This document shows, in pieces, positions 57,158 to 64,000 of a stretch of DNA of 64,000 nucleotides (position 1 is the first letter of the stretch; each line of letters begins with the position of its first letter). The DNA is from Bacteroidota bacterium (GTDB lineage Bacteria; Bacteroidota; Bacteroidia; 2-12-FULL-35-15). The notes beneath the pieces were generated by a model that ran no database searches, was not told the DNA's origin, and saw nothing but the letters and a program-made list of their open reading frames with translations. The DNA lies in the NCBI GenBank assembly GCA_016722565.1, contig JADKIU010000007.1, positions 1 to 64,000 of the forward strand, written 5' to 3'. The position numbers and the translations under genes are program-made.

Positions 57158-60100
57158 ATGAAACGAATTCAAAAAATTTTATTATTAGTATTTGGACTAT
57201 TTTTTTGCATTGTATTGAATGCACAAACATTCACCTGGGTAGGCTATCCAAGTAATGGAGCTACTTGGAATCCTTCTGCTACTTTCAACATGACCATGTC
57301 AACAGCAGGCGGAGGGTCGAAAGATGTGCGCGCTAGTACAGCAGGTGGTACTTCTCCTATTTCTGGTACTGCGGGTAATATTGCTCAAAATTGTTCGCCT
57401 TACACTGGTTTACGTTTAGAAATGAGTGGAGCCGGAAATGGCGCAGGGACTGCAGTTTGGAACAACAGCATCACTGTTACAATAACATTCCCTACTCCAC
57501 TTTGTGCTCCTGTTACGTTTAACATTTATGATGTTACTGAAACATTTTACAACGATGGCTCTTTAAATTATGTAAACTATCAAGATAAAGTTAGCATTTC
57601 AGCTACCGACAATTTAGCAGCTGCTGTTTTGCCAACAGCAACCACCACTGGACCAATAGACAACACCGTTGTTGGAAGCTCCAGAGTTTTAATTGCAAAC
57701 GGAATAAATGGACAATGTGCAAACCAAGCAATTTCTGTTGGAGTTGCCGGACAACGAATTTCAACGATTACAATTGTGTATTCAAATCAAGATATTCCAA
57801 CACATTGTCCGCCACCCAGTGTATCGCCATATCGTTATGGGATATCACAATACCAATACATTTTTATTTCACCCATCACCGGAACAGCTGCACCAACAGC
57901 ATCCATAGCAGCAGGAGCAATTCCTTGCGGATCAACTACCACAACATTAACAGCAACAACCTCTGCTGGTTCACCAACGTATTCGTGGGCAGGACCAGGT
58001 GGTTCAACAATTGTTTCACCCACTGCGGCAAGCACATCCGTTACCGGAGCTGGAACATATACAGTGACCATCAATCCTGGAAGTTGCAGCTCTACTGCCA
58101 CATATACTGTTGCAGCAAGTGGAACGCCACCGAATGTTTCAGCAACCGCTGCACAAACCGTTACCTGTAGTTCACCTACTATCTCTGCATCTTCATCCAG
58201 TTCACCGGTCTCTTTCAGCTGGGCAGGAGCTGGAATTTCAGGTGGTGGAGGAACAGCAACACCAACTATTACAACATCGGGAACTTACACTGTTACCGTT
58301 ACGAATACAAGTTCAGGATGTACCAGCACAGCAACTGTTGTTGCAACTATGAACACCACTCCACCAACAGTTAGCTCAGCAAGCAGTAACAATATCAATT
58401 GCACAACAACTACCGCAACATTAACAGGAACAAGTGCAGGAAGTACAATGGTGTGGAACGGAGGAACCTTGAGTAATGCAGCAAATCCAGCATCTGTAAG
58501 CGCTGCAGGAACATATACCGTTACTGCAACAAATCCTGCGAACGGATGTACTTCAACTTCTACTGTGACCATTACCGGAAACACCACTCCGCCAACTGTA
58601 TCTTCATCCAGCTCTGGAAATTTAACATGTACAACACTGAGTTCAACATTAACAGGAACAGGGTCCGGAACAATGGTGTGGAATGGTGGTGCATTAAGCA
58701 ATGCTGCTAATCCTGCCTCCGTAAGTGCTGCAGGAACGTATACCGTTACTTCTACAAATGCATCCAATGGATGTACTGCTACATCTACAGTAACAATTAA
58801 TAGCAATACAACACCTCCAACAGTTTCTTCCGCTTCCTCCGGAAATTTAACATGTACTGCGTTAACAGCTACATTAACAGGAACCAGCTTAGGAAGCACG
58901 ATGGTATGGAATGGTGGTTCTCTTGTGAATGCATCAAATCCTGCAACTGTGAGTGCAATCGGAACATATACTGTGACATCAACAAGTTTAGTAAACGGTT
59001 GCACGAATACATCAACAGTTACCATCACCTCTAATACAACTCCGCCAACAGTTAGTTCAGCAAGTAGCAACAATATTAATTGTACAACCACAACAGCAAC
59101 ATTAACCGGAACAAGTGCGGGAAGCACAATGGTTTGGAATGGTGGAGCATTAAGTAATGCTGCTAATCCTGCAACAGTGAGTGCTGCCGGAACATATACG
59201 GTTACGGCAACAAATCCTGCAAACGGATGTACAGCCACATCAACAGTAACCATTACATCGAGCGGTACTGTTCCAAATATTAGTATTGCATCCCCTTCAC
59301 AACTAACTTGCACCACAACCAGCGTAACATTAACAGGAAGCTCAACAACTCCGGGTGCAACGTACCAATGGACAAGCGGTCCGGGTACTGCAACCTATCC
59401 GGTATCTTCTGGAGCAACGTATACATTAACCGTTACTGACCCGAGCAATGGTTGTACTTCAACGCAAACTGTTTCCGTTTCTAGCAATACAACTCCTCCA
59501 ACAGTTTCATCTGCAACATCAGGAAATATTACCTGTACAGCATCAAGTGTTACATTAACAGGAACAAGTGCAGGAACAATGGTATGGAATGGCGGAGCGT
59601 TAAGTAATGCTTCAAATCCGGCAGCAGTAAGTACAGCAGGCACCTACACTGTAACTTCAACAGATGCAGCAAATGGCTGTACATCTACTTCAACAGTAAC
59701 CGTATCTACCAATACCATTCCTCCAACCGTATCTGCAGCAAGCAGCAACAACATTGATTGTATCTCTGCAAGTGCAACACTTACCGGAACAAGTGCCGGC
59801 AGCACCATGGTGTGGAATGGCGGAAGTTTAATCAATGCTGCAAACCCCGCTACAGTTGGCGCGGCAGGCACATACACCGTAACAGCAACAAATACAACAA
59901 ATGGTTGTACTGCAACTTCAACAGTAACCGTAACTGCTTCAGGTGCATTACCCAATATCAGCATTGCTAGTCCGAGCGACATTACGTGCACAACCTCTTC
60001 CGTTACTTTAACAGGAAGCTCAACAACTCCTGGTGTAAGTTATCAATGGACTGGTGGTCCGGCTACACCAACAAATACAGTTAGTACAGCAGGAACATAT

Positions 60101-61396
60101 ACGTTAACCATTACTGATTTAGGAACAGGATGTGCATCACAACAAACAGTTACAGTAACTAATAATACAACTCCACCAACAGCAACATCAGGAACACCAT
60201 TAACATTGGGATGCACAACAACGAGTGGAACAATCAGCGCAAGTTCAACAACTGTTGGTGCAACCTATAGCTGGAGTGGAACAGGTATTACAGCCGGAGG
60301 TACCAGCTCCTCGCCAACTGTAAATGCTGCAGGAACATACACTGTAACGATTACTGACCCTGCAAACGGATGCACTGCTAGTACAACTGTAACCGTAACA
60401 AGTAACACTACCTCTCCAAATGTAACAGCGGGCAGCACATTAACATTGGATTGTATTACTACTTCAGGTTCAATCACAGCAAGTTCAACAACAAGTGGTG
60501 CAACATATAACTGGGCTGGAACAGGAATTACTTCAGGTGGAACAACTGCCTCGCCAACCGTAAATGCAGCAGGAACATATACCGTAACCATTACCGATCC
60601 TGCAAATGGTTGTACCACTACAACAACTGTAACTGTAACGAATACAAGTGTTCCACCAACTGTTACCGCAATTGCATCATCAACGATCAGTTGCACATCG
60701 GGAATAGCAAGTATAAATGCGAGTTCAACAACCAGTGGAGTAACTTTTAGTTGGTCTGGTCCTGGTATTGTCTCCGGAGGCACTACCACTACCCCAACAG
60801 TAAATTTACCTGGCACATATACTGTAACCGCAACAAATCCGGCAAACGGATGTACCGCCACTACAACTGTAGTTGTTACAAACAGTGTGGGCCCAATTGC
60901 AAGTGCAGGAACAGATATTACGATTAGTTCAGGAACATCAACCACTTTAACAGCGAGCGGTGGAGGAAGCTATGTTTGGTCAACAGGAGCTACCACAAAT
61001 GCAATTGTTGTAACGCCAACAGCTACAACCGACTACTGTGTAACCGTAACAGATACCAACGGATGTGCAGATACAGCATGCGTGCGCATCACGATCGAAA
61101 GTCCTTGTCCGGGTGCAAACGATTTAAAAGTACCAAATGCATATTCACCAAATGGTGATGGGCACAATGATAAAATTTGTTTGCAAGGCTGGAATGATTG
61201 TGTAACGGATTTCACAATTTCTATCTATGATCGCTGGGGAGAAAAGGTATTTGAATCAGAAGATCCTGCATTTTGTTGGGATGGAATATTCAAAGGTAAA
61301 ATGTTAGACCCTGCAGTATTTGTGTATTACATCACAGCCAAATTACCGAACGAAGAAAAAATTGCTAAAAAAGGAAACATCTCATTGATGCGTTAA
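57158..61396 (+). CDS. Giant repetitive T9SS type B cargo protein (adhesin-like)
   Basis: The start MKRIQKILLLVFGLFFCIVLNAQ at 57158 gives 1412 aa; a longer reading adds eight residues. The N-terminal domain (residues 22-240) is cysteine-bearing and Gly/Ser/Thr-rich. Then about 14 Ig/PKD-like repeats of 65-80 residues follow, each with the core TxCTTxxxTLTGTSxGxTMVWNGG and closing GTYTVTATNPANGCTATSTVTI (about 250-1310). Several repeats are almost identical (type NINC and type LTC alternate), so the gene was extended by internal duplication. The C-terminus is a type B sorting domain (NDLKVPNAYSPNGDGHNDKICLQGW, ISIYDRWGEKVFES, WDGIFKGKMLDPAVFVYYITA, KKGNISLMR). Followed by a PorP/SprF gene 63 bases downstream, the usual partner of type B cargo. 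Adhesive function is inferred. Confidence 0.9.
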   Translation: MKRIQKILLLVFGLFFCIVLNAQTFTWVGYPSNGATWNPSATFNMTMSTAGGGSKDVRASTAGGTSPISGTAGNIAQNCSPYTGLRLEMSGAGNGAGTAVWNNSITVTITFPTPLCAPVTFNIYDVTETFYNDGSLNYVNYQDKVSISATDNLAAAVLPTATTTGPIDNTVVGSSRVLIANGINGQCANQAISVGVAGQRISTITIVYSNQDIPTHCPPPSVSPYRYGISQYQYIFISPITGTAAPTASIAAGAIPCGSTTTTLTATTSAGSPTYSWAGPGGSTIVSPTAASTSVTGAGTYTVTINPGSCSSTATYTVAASGTPPNVSATAAQTVTCSSPTISASSSSSPVSFSWAGAGISGGGGTATPTITTSGTYTVTVTNTSSGCTSTATVVATMNTTPPTVSSASSNNINCTTTTATLTGTSAGSTMVWNGGTLSNAANPASVSAAGTYTVTATNPANGCTSTSTVTITGNTTPPTVSSSSSGNLTCTTLSSTLTGTGSGTMVWNGGALSNAANPASVSAAGTYTVTSTNASNGCTATSTVTINSNTTPPTVSSASSGNLTCTALTATLTGTSLGSTMVWNGGSLVNASNPATVSAIGTYTVTSTSLVNGCTNTSTVTITSNTTPPTVSSASSNNINCTTTTATLTGTSAGSTMVWNGGALSNAANPATVSAAGTYTVTATNPANGCTATSTVTITSSGTVPNISIASPSQLTCTTTSVTLTGSSTTPGATYQWTSGPGTATYPVSSGATYTLTVTDPSNGCTSTQTVSVSSNTTPPTVSSATSGNITCTASSVTLTGTSAGTMVWNGGALSNASNPAAVSTAGTYTVTSTDAANGCTSTSTVTVSTNTIPPTVSAASSNNIDCISASATLTGTSAGSTMVWNGGSLINAANPATVGAAGTYTVTATNTTNGCTATSTVTVTASGALPNISIASPSDITCTTSSVTLTGSSTTPGVSYQWTGGPATPTNTVSTAGTYTLTITDLGTGCASQQTVTVTNNTTPPTATSGTPLTLGCTTTSGTISASSTTVGATYSWSGTGITAGGTSSSPTVNAAGTYTVTITDPANGCTASTTVTVTSNTTSPNVTAGSTLTLDCITTSGSITASSTTSGATYNWAGTGITSGGTTASPTVNAAGTYTVTITDPANGCTTTTTVTVTNTSVPPTVTAIASSTISCTSGIASINASSTTSGVTFSWSGPGIVSGGTTTTPTVNLPGTYTVTATNPANGCTATTTVVVTNSVGPIASAGTDITISSGTSTTLTASGGGSYVWSTGATTNAIVVTPTATTDYCVTVTDTNGCADTACVRITIESPCPGANDLKVPNAYSPNGDGHNDKICLQGWNDCVTDFTISIYDRWGEKVFESEDPAFCWDGIFKGKMLDPAVFVYYITAKLPNEEKIAKKGNISLMR

Positions 61397-61427
61397 CAGA
61401 TAAAATCGAATCATTGAAACTTGCCTT

Positions 61428-61443
61428 TGGTAAATACCAAATT
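61428..61443. repeat. Short palindrome before the PorP/SprF gene
   Basis: TTTGGTA aa TACCAAA, a 16-base near-perfect palindrome, in the short gap between the cargo and the PorP/SprF genes. It could be a weak terminator or processing signal. Confidence 0.4.
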
Positions 61444-61459
61444 CTAAAAAAAATTAGAC

Positions 61460-62560
61460 ATGAGTAAAAAAACTAAAAACAATATCTGCATTCTCATTTT
61501 TGGGATGAGCATGGTGTTCACATTCAAAATGTTTGGACAGGACATTCACTTTTCTCAATTTAACGAAACACCATCCTTGCTTAATCCTGCACTTACAGGG
61601 CAAACACATGTTATCAAAGCGTCTGCAATTTATCGTGATCAATGGAGAAGTGTTACCGTTCCATATAAAACATTTGGTGCATCCATCGAATTAAAATTAA
61701 AGGCAAGCAATTGGGAAAGCGTTGGAAATCATGCAACAAAAACCTATAAAAAATCTTTTAGCAGAAATGCCTTGGGACTTTCTTTTTTTAGTGATAAGGC
61801 CGGTGATGGAAATATGGCAACAACACAAGCCAACCTTTCTTACGCCACGTTTATTCCGGTAAGTAGTAAATCTTCTTTATCACTTGGTTTGCAAGCAAGT
61901 GTGGTTCAACGCAAAGTCGATTATAGCAAATTACTTTGGAACGACCAATATGGAGCGGGAGGGTACGACAATTCGTTAGACCATGGCGAAACATTTACCA
62001 GTGGAACATTTATCTATCCGGATTTTGCCGCAGGGATGCTTTATAGTTATGGATACAATGAAAAAGGCATTGGTGCGAATGACCAATTCAAAATGGATAT
62101 TGGTGTTTCGATGTATCATTTGGCAACGCCCCAACAAAAATATTTATCAGAAACAAGCGAGCGTTTGTTGGCGAAATATATAGTTCATGGAAAATTTTTA
62201 ATCGGAATACGCAATACAAAATTTTCATTTGCGCCAAGTTATTTTTATGCCTTGCAGGGTTCAACACAAGAATTTGTTGCTGGAAGTATGTTTCGATACA
62301 ATTTCAAAGAAGATTCAAAGTATACGGGATATGTAAAAGGTTCTACGTTTTCATTGGGTGCATTTTACAGAAACAGAGATGCAATGATTGCAAAAGTAAT
62401 GTTGGAATTCGGGCAATACGCAGTTGGATGCAGTTATGATATTAATACTTCCGGCTTAACAAAGGTAAGTACCTCCAGAGGTGGCTTCGAAGTGTTTTTA
62501 CGATTTGTAACTCCGAGTCCATATTTGTATCAAAAACGCGACAAAGCAAAATTTAATTAG
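61460..62560 (+). CDS. PorP/SprF family type IX secretion membrane protein
   Basis: The 366-aa product has a signal peptide (MSKKTKNNICILIFGMSMVFTFKMFGQ), and the PorP/SprF hallmarks DIHFSQFNETPSLLNPALTGQTHVIKASAIYRDQWRSVTVPYKTFGASIELKLK (residues 28-82), then a barrel with YSYGYNEKGIGANDQFKMDIGVSMYHLATPQQKYL and the C-terminal YAVGCSYDINTSGLTKVSTSRGGFEVFLRF. PorP/SprF proteins sit in the outer membrane and are needed for surface attachment or secretion of type B cargo, each often serving an adjacent gene. Gene order cargo-then-PorP, 63 bases apart, suggests it handles the giant protein at 57158. Some members bind the CTD directly. Confidence 0.95.
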   Translation: MSKKTKNNICILIFGMSMVFTFKMFGQDIHFSQFNETPSLLNPALTGQTHVIKASAIYRDQWRSVTVPYKTFGASIELKLKASNWESVGNHATKTYKKSFSRNALGLSFFSDKAGDGNMATTQANLSYATFIPVSSKSSLSLGLQASVVQRKVDYSKLLWNDQYGAGGYDNSLDHGETFTSGTFIYPDFAAGMLYSYGYNEKGIGANDQFKMDIGVSMYHLATPQQKYLSETSERLLAKYIVHGKFLIGIRNTKFSFAPSYFYALQGSTQEFVAGSMFRYNFKEDSKYTGYVKGSTFSLGAFYRNRDAMIAKVMLEFGQYAVGCSYDINTSGLTKVSTSRGGFEVFLRFVTPSPYLYQKRDKAKFN

Positions 62561-62622
62561 TTGATTCAGTATATCATTCGAGTGGACGATTTGTTGGGAA
62601 TCCAAACTTGAATGCATATGTA

Positions 62623-62648
62623 AAAGAGAGCTTCGGCTCTCTTTTTTT
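62623..62648 (+). terminator. Terminator of the PorP/SprF gene
   Basis: AAAGAGAGC ttcg GCTCTCTTT followed by TTTT; a 9-bp stem with a stable UUCG tetraloop, 62 bases after the stop. Confidence 0.88.
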
Positions 62649-62667
62649 CTGACCTATTGAAATAAAA

Positions 62668-62699
62668 AAAGCCCTGAGTAAAAAATTACTCAGGGCTTT
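62668..62699 (-). terminator. Terminator of the TPR membrane protein gene
   Basis: AAAGCCCTGAGTA / TACTCAGGGCTTT, a 13-bp perfect stem with an A-rich loop; on the minus strand it is followed by TTTTATT. It is 19 bases past the stop of the gene at 62719. Confidence 0.9.
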
Positions 62700-62718
62700 C
62701 CATTTAGAATAAATGACA

Positions 62719-63372
62719 TTATCCTGGTAAACGGGAAATATTTTTCTCCATCATGTTTAACTGCTTTACAATTTCATCAGCTTTAGGTTTACAAGCTTTT
62801 GCTTTTCTAAAATATTCTTTTCCTATTTTATTTTGCTTGCGTTGAATTTCAATAGAGCATAATTGTAAATATACAGCCGCCATACTGTCTTTATCCGGAA
62901 TACCCGCTTTCACAGCATCCATTAATGATTGGCGTGCTTCTTTTGTTTTTCCTTGCTTTAATTGAATAAAACCCAACTGCATCAAATTTGTTCCGGTAAC
63001 ATCACCCACAATTTTTGATTTTGTTTGTAAACTTTTACGAATACTGCTTTCTGCAGATGTTAAATCATCCGTTGCAAGTGATAAGTTACTTTGCAACATG
63101 TAATATCCAGAGCGGATTGGTTTCAAAAGCAATCTCGGAAATTTAATCATCTTGATGTATTCCATCGCTTTGTCTACTTCACCATCTGAAACCGCTTCCT
63201 GCACCAAACGCATGGTTCCCATCATAAAGTAGAGTAATAATGAAATAAAAGCCAAGCTGTAACAAATCCATGCAGTAATCGGATCTTTATAATAATGAGA
63301 AACGCCACCCAAAACCGCCAATATTAAAATGATTGGCAAGCGGTAAATAATGTAAAAACGTAATACTTTCAT
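62719..63372 (-). CDS. Membrane protein with TPR-like repeats
   Basis: The 217-aa product has two N-terminal membrane segments (RFYIIYRLPIILILAVLGGVSHYY and AWICYSLAFISLLLYFMMGTMRLV, residues 5-56) and a cytoplasmic or periplasmic helical part with TPR-like units (LSLATDDLTSAESSIRKSLQTKSKIVGDVTGTNLMQLGFIQLKQGKTKEARQSLMDAVKAGIPDKDSMAAVYLQLCSIEIQRKQNKIGKEYFRKAKACKP, residues 95-195). No enzymatic motif is visible. I do not recognise the family, although similar two-helix-plus-TPR proteins are common in Bacteroidota. It stands between the PorP/SprF gene (convergent) and the alkyltransferase-like gene (same strand, 61 bases apart). Confidence 0.75.
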   Translation of the reverse strand: MKVLRFYIIYRLPIILILAVLGGVSHYYKDPITAWICYSLAFISLLLYFMMGTMRLVQEAVSDGEVDKAMEYIKMIKFPRLLLKPIRSGYYMLQSNLSLATDDLTSAESSIRKSLQTKSKIVGDVTGTNLMQLGFIQLKQGKTKEARQSLMDAVKAGIPDKDSMAAVYLQLCSIEIQRKQNKIGKEYFRKAKACKPKADEIVKQLNMMEKNISRLPG

Positions 63373-63433
63373 AATTGATATTAAATTAAATCAGGGCACA
63401 AAAATAAGGGAAAATCCCGATTTTATGTCAATT

Positions 63434-63778
63434 TTAGAGCTCCAATTCCTTCATTGGCTCCCAATAGTGCTTATCGAAGTCTTTTATTTTGTCCTTTACC
63501 ACTTTGATTCCTTCTTTTTCCAGCAATTCGGCCATCAAAAAAGGGGTCGCAAAATGATGTTTTCCGGTTAATTCTCCATTCCTGTTGACTACCCGATGTG
63601 CCGGAACCGACTTTTTCTGGCTATGAGCAGCATTCATTGCCCACCCAACCATCCGGGATGAACGGGCTGTACCCAAATATTTGGCAATGGCACCATAGCT
63701 GGTCACTCGACCTTTAGGGATAAGTCGAACCACCTGATAAACCATTTGAAAAAAATCTTCGTGTTTTTCTAAATTCAT
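63434..63778 (-). CDS. Alkyltransferase-like protein (MGMT family, active-site Cys absent)
   Basis: The 114-aa product matches the C-terminal DNA-binding domain of O6-alkylguanine-DNA alkyltransferases: FFQMVYQVVRLIPKGRVTSYGAIAKYLGTARSSRMVGWAMNAAHSQKKSVPAHRVVNRNGELTGKHHF. The active-site PCHR of Ogt/MGMT is replaced by PAHR, as in alkyltransferase-like (ATL) proteins, which flip alkylated guanines and recruit nucleotide excision repair instead of transferring the alkyl group. The helix-turn-helix Arg finger (SRMVGWAM) is present. It follows the 3' end of trmB on the same strand, 45 bases from its stop, so co-transcription is likely. An ATL next to trmB is an arrangement that I believe recurs in Bacteroidota. 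Confidence 0.88.
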   Translation of the reverse strand: MNLEKHEDFFQMVYQVVRLIPKGRVTSYGAIAKYLGTARSSRMVGWAMNAAHSQKKSVPAHRVVNRNGELTGKHHFATPFLMAELLEKEGIKVVKDKIKDFDKHYWEPMKELEL

Positions 63779-63795
63779 TTTACCTCTCCTCTTAT

Positions 63796-63817
63796 CCTCT
63801 CCTTGAAAAAGGAGAGG
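63796..63817. repeat. CCTCTCCTT hairpin between trmB and the ATL gene
   Basis: CCTCTCCTT gaaa AAGGAGAGG, a perfect 9-bp stem with a GAAA tetraloop. On the minus strand it is not followed by a T-run, so transcription could pass through. Confidence 0.7.
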
Positions 63818-63823
63818 ACGATT

Positions 63824-64000
63824 TTAAACTCTAAATTTTAAGTAACAAATTTTAAATCCTTTATCAGAAAATAGTTTTTCGTAATAGGTCTTAATACTTG
63901 TCAATGCCTCGTCCCTTTCTTTTGTATCTCCATATAAATCATTCGTACTGTCTAATAATTCAAAATTATTTTCTGCCACAACTTCGCGGGTATAATCATA
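63824..64000 (-). CDS. trmB: tRNA (guanine-N7-)-methyltransferase, C-terminal end
   Basis: The last 58 codons of a minus-strand gene lie at the edge of the window: residues DYTREVVAENNFELLDSTNDLYG and the end ALTSIKTYYEKLFSDKGFK then ICYLKFRV. The closing pattern (IKTYYE-x3-x4-G-x3-YLKFR) is the usual end of Bacteroidota TrmB proteins, which methylate G46 of tRNA. The catalytic core is outside the window, so the identification rests on the C-terminal motif and on the neighbouring ATL gene. Confidence 0.7.
   Translation of the reverse strand, partial: YDYTREVVAENNFELLDSTNDLYGDTKERDEALTSIKTYYEKLFSDKGFKICYLKFRV

Noticed and set aside
58285..59316. Long minus-strand open frames inside the giant Ig-repeat gene (also 59395-59991 and 60265-60945)
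   Set aside because: They follow from the Thr/Ala/Asn-rich repetitive coding sequence on the plus strand; the products are low-complexity Val/Pro chains without start signals, and the plus-strand gene is clearly real.

Overview
The window looks like a chromosomal stretch from a Bacteroidota bacterium, most likely a gliding-type or environmental lineage. The reasons are: several secreted proteins end in type IX secretion (T9SS) sorting domains of type A (PNP motif, then a GxYxY/GIYF motif) or type B; there is a PorP/SprF-type outer membrane protein; SecA has the long (about 1100 aa) form; promoters repeatedly fit the Bacteroidota pattern TTG-N18-20-TAnnTTTG; and 2-oxoacid:ferredoxin oxidoreductase has the fused gamma/alpha form. 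No phage, insertion sequence or CRISPR array was seen. Strain-level identity cannot be read from the sequence.

Layout. 1-5.5 kb: the start of a secreted protein, an msrB-like gene broken by an in-frame TAG, a YceI-family gene, a membrane protein, and two paralogous T9SS cargo genes. 5.5-12 kb: housekeeping genes on the minus strand (secA, a DUF2795 protein, cobalamin adenosyltransferase, an ABC ATPase, a methyltransferase). 12.1-20.2 kb: tRNA-Val(UAC) followed by a 113-bp tandem repeat that carries a piece of the tRNA 3' end, then a helical-repeat gene and a four-gene surface/secretion operon, then one more distant copy of the same repeat. This is the best candidate for an inserted accessory block. 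20.4-30.2 kb: a TonB-dependent receptor, an HxlR/DinB/SRPBCC module with a visible operator, an OmpA-like protein, a glycine-rich T9SS cargo, a transglutaminase-like protein and a methyltransferase.

30.2-38.4 kb is a tightly packed minus-strand operon: a TPR protein with a signal peptide, a very long MORN-repeat protein (probably one gene split by a frameshift), an apparently active DUF3857/transglutaminase protein, an apparently inactive relative, and a second TPR protein. Its function is unknown. 38.6-41.7 kb holds korB/korA, preceded by an unannotated mini-transcription unit (promoter with a perfect palindrome in its spacer, a 23-codon CC-x2-CC peptide, and a terminator). 41.7-52.4 kb: a frameshifted FadL-type porin, a T9SS esterase, aldehyde dehydrogenase, LD-carboxypeptidase, truncated hemoglobin, metG, a DPP-IV peptidase, a PH-domain protein and tRNA-Arg(CCU). 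52.4-57 kb: lpxD, an acyltransferase and a NarL-type two-component pair. 57.1-62.6 kb: a giant adhesin-like type B T9SS cargo with its PorP/SprF partner. 62.7-64 kb: a TPR membrane protein, an alkyltransferase-like protein and the 3' end of trmB.

Three genes carry a single lesion each (msrB nonsense, FadL frameshift, TPR/MORN frameshift), two of them at or beside homopolymers. Either these are real decay or the assembly has residual errors. Intergenic spaces are rich in dispersed palindromes: CCCGATAGC-type, CTTCGACTCCGCTC-type, and AAGCCTTACA-type terminator hairpins.
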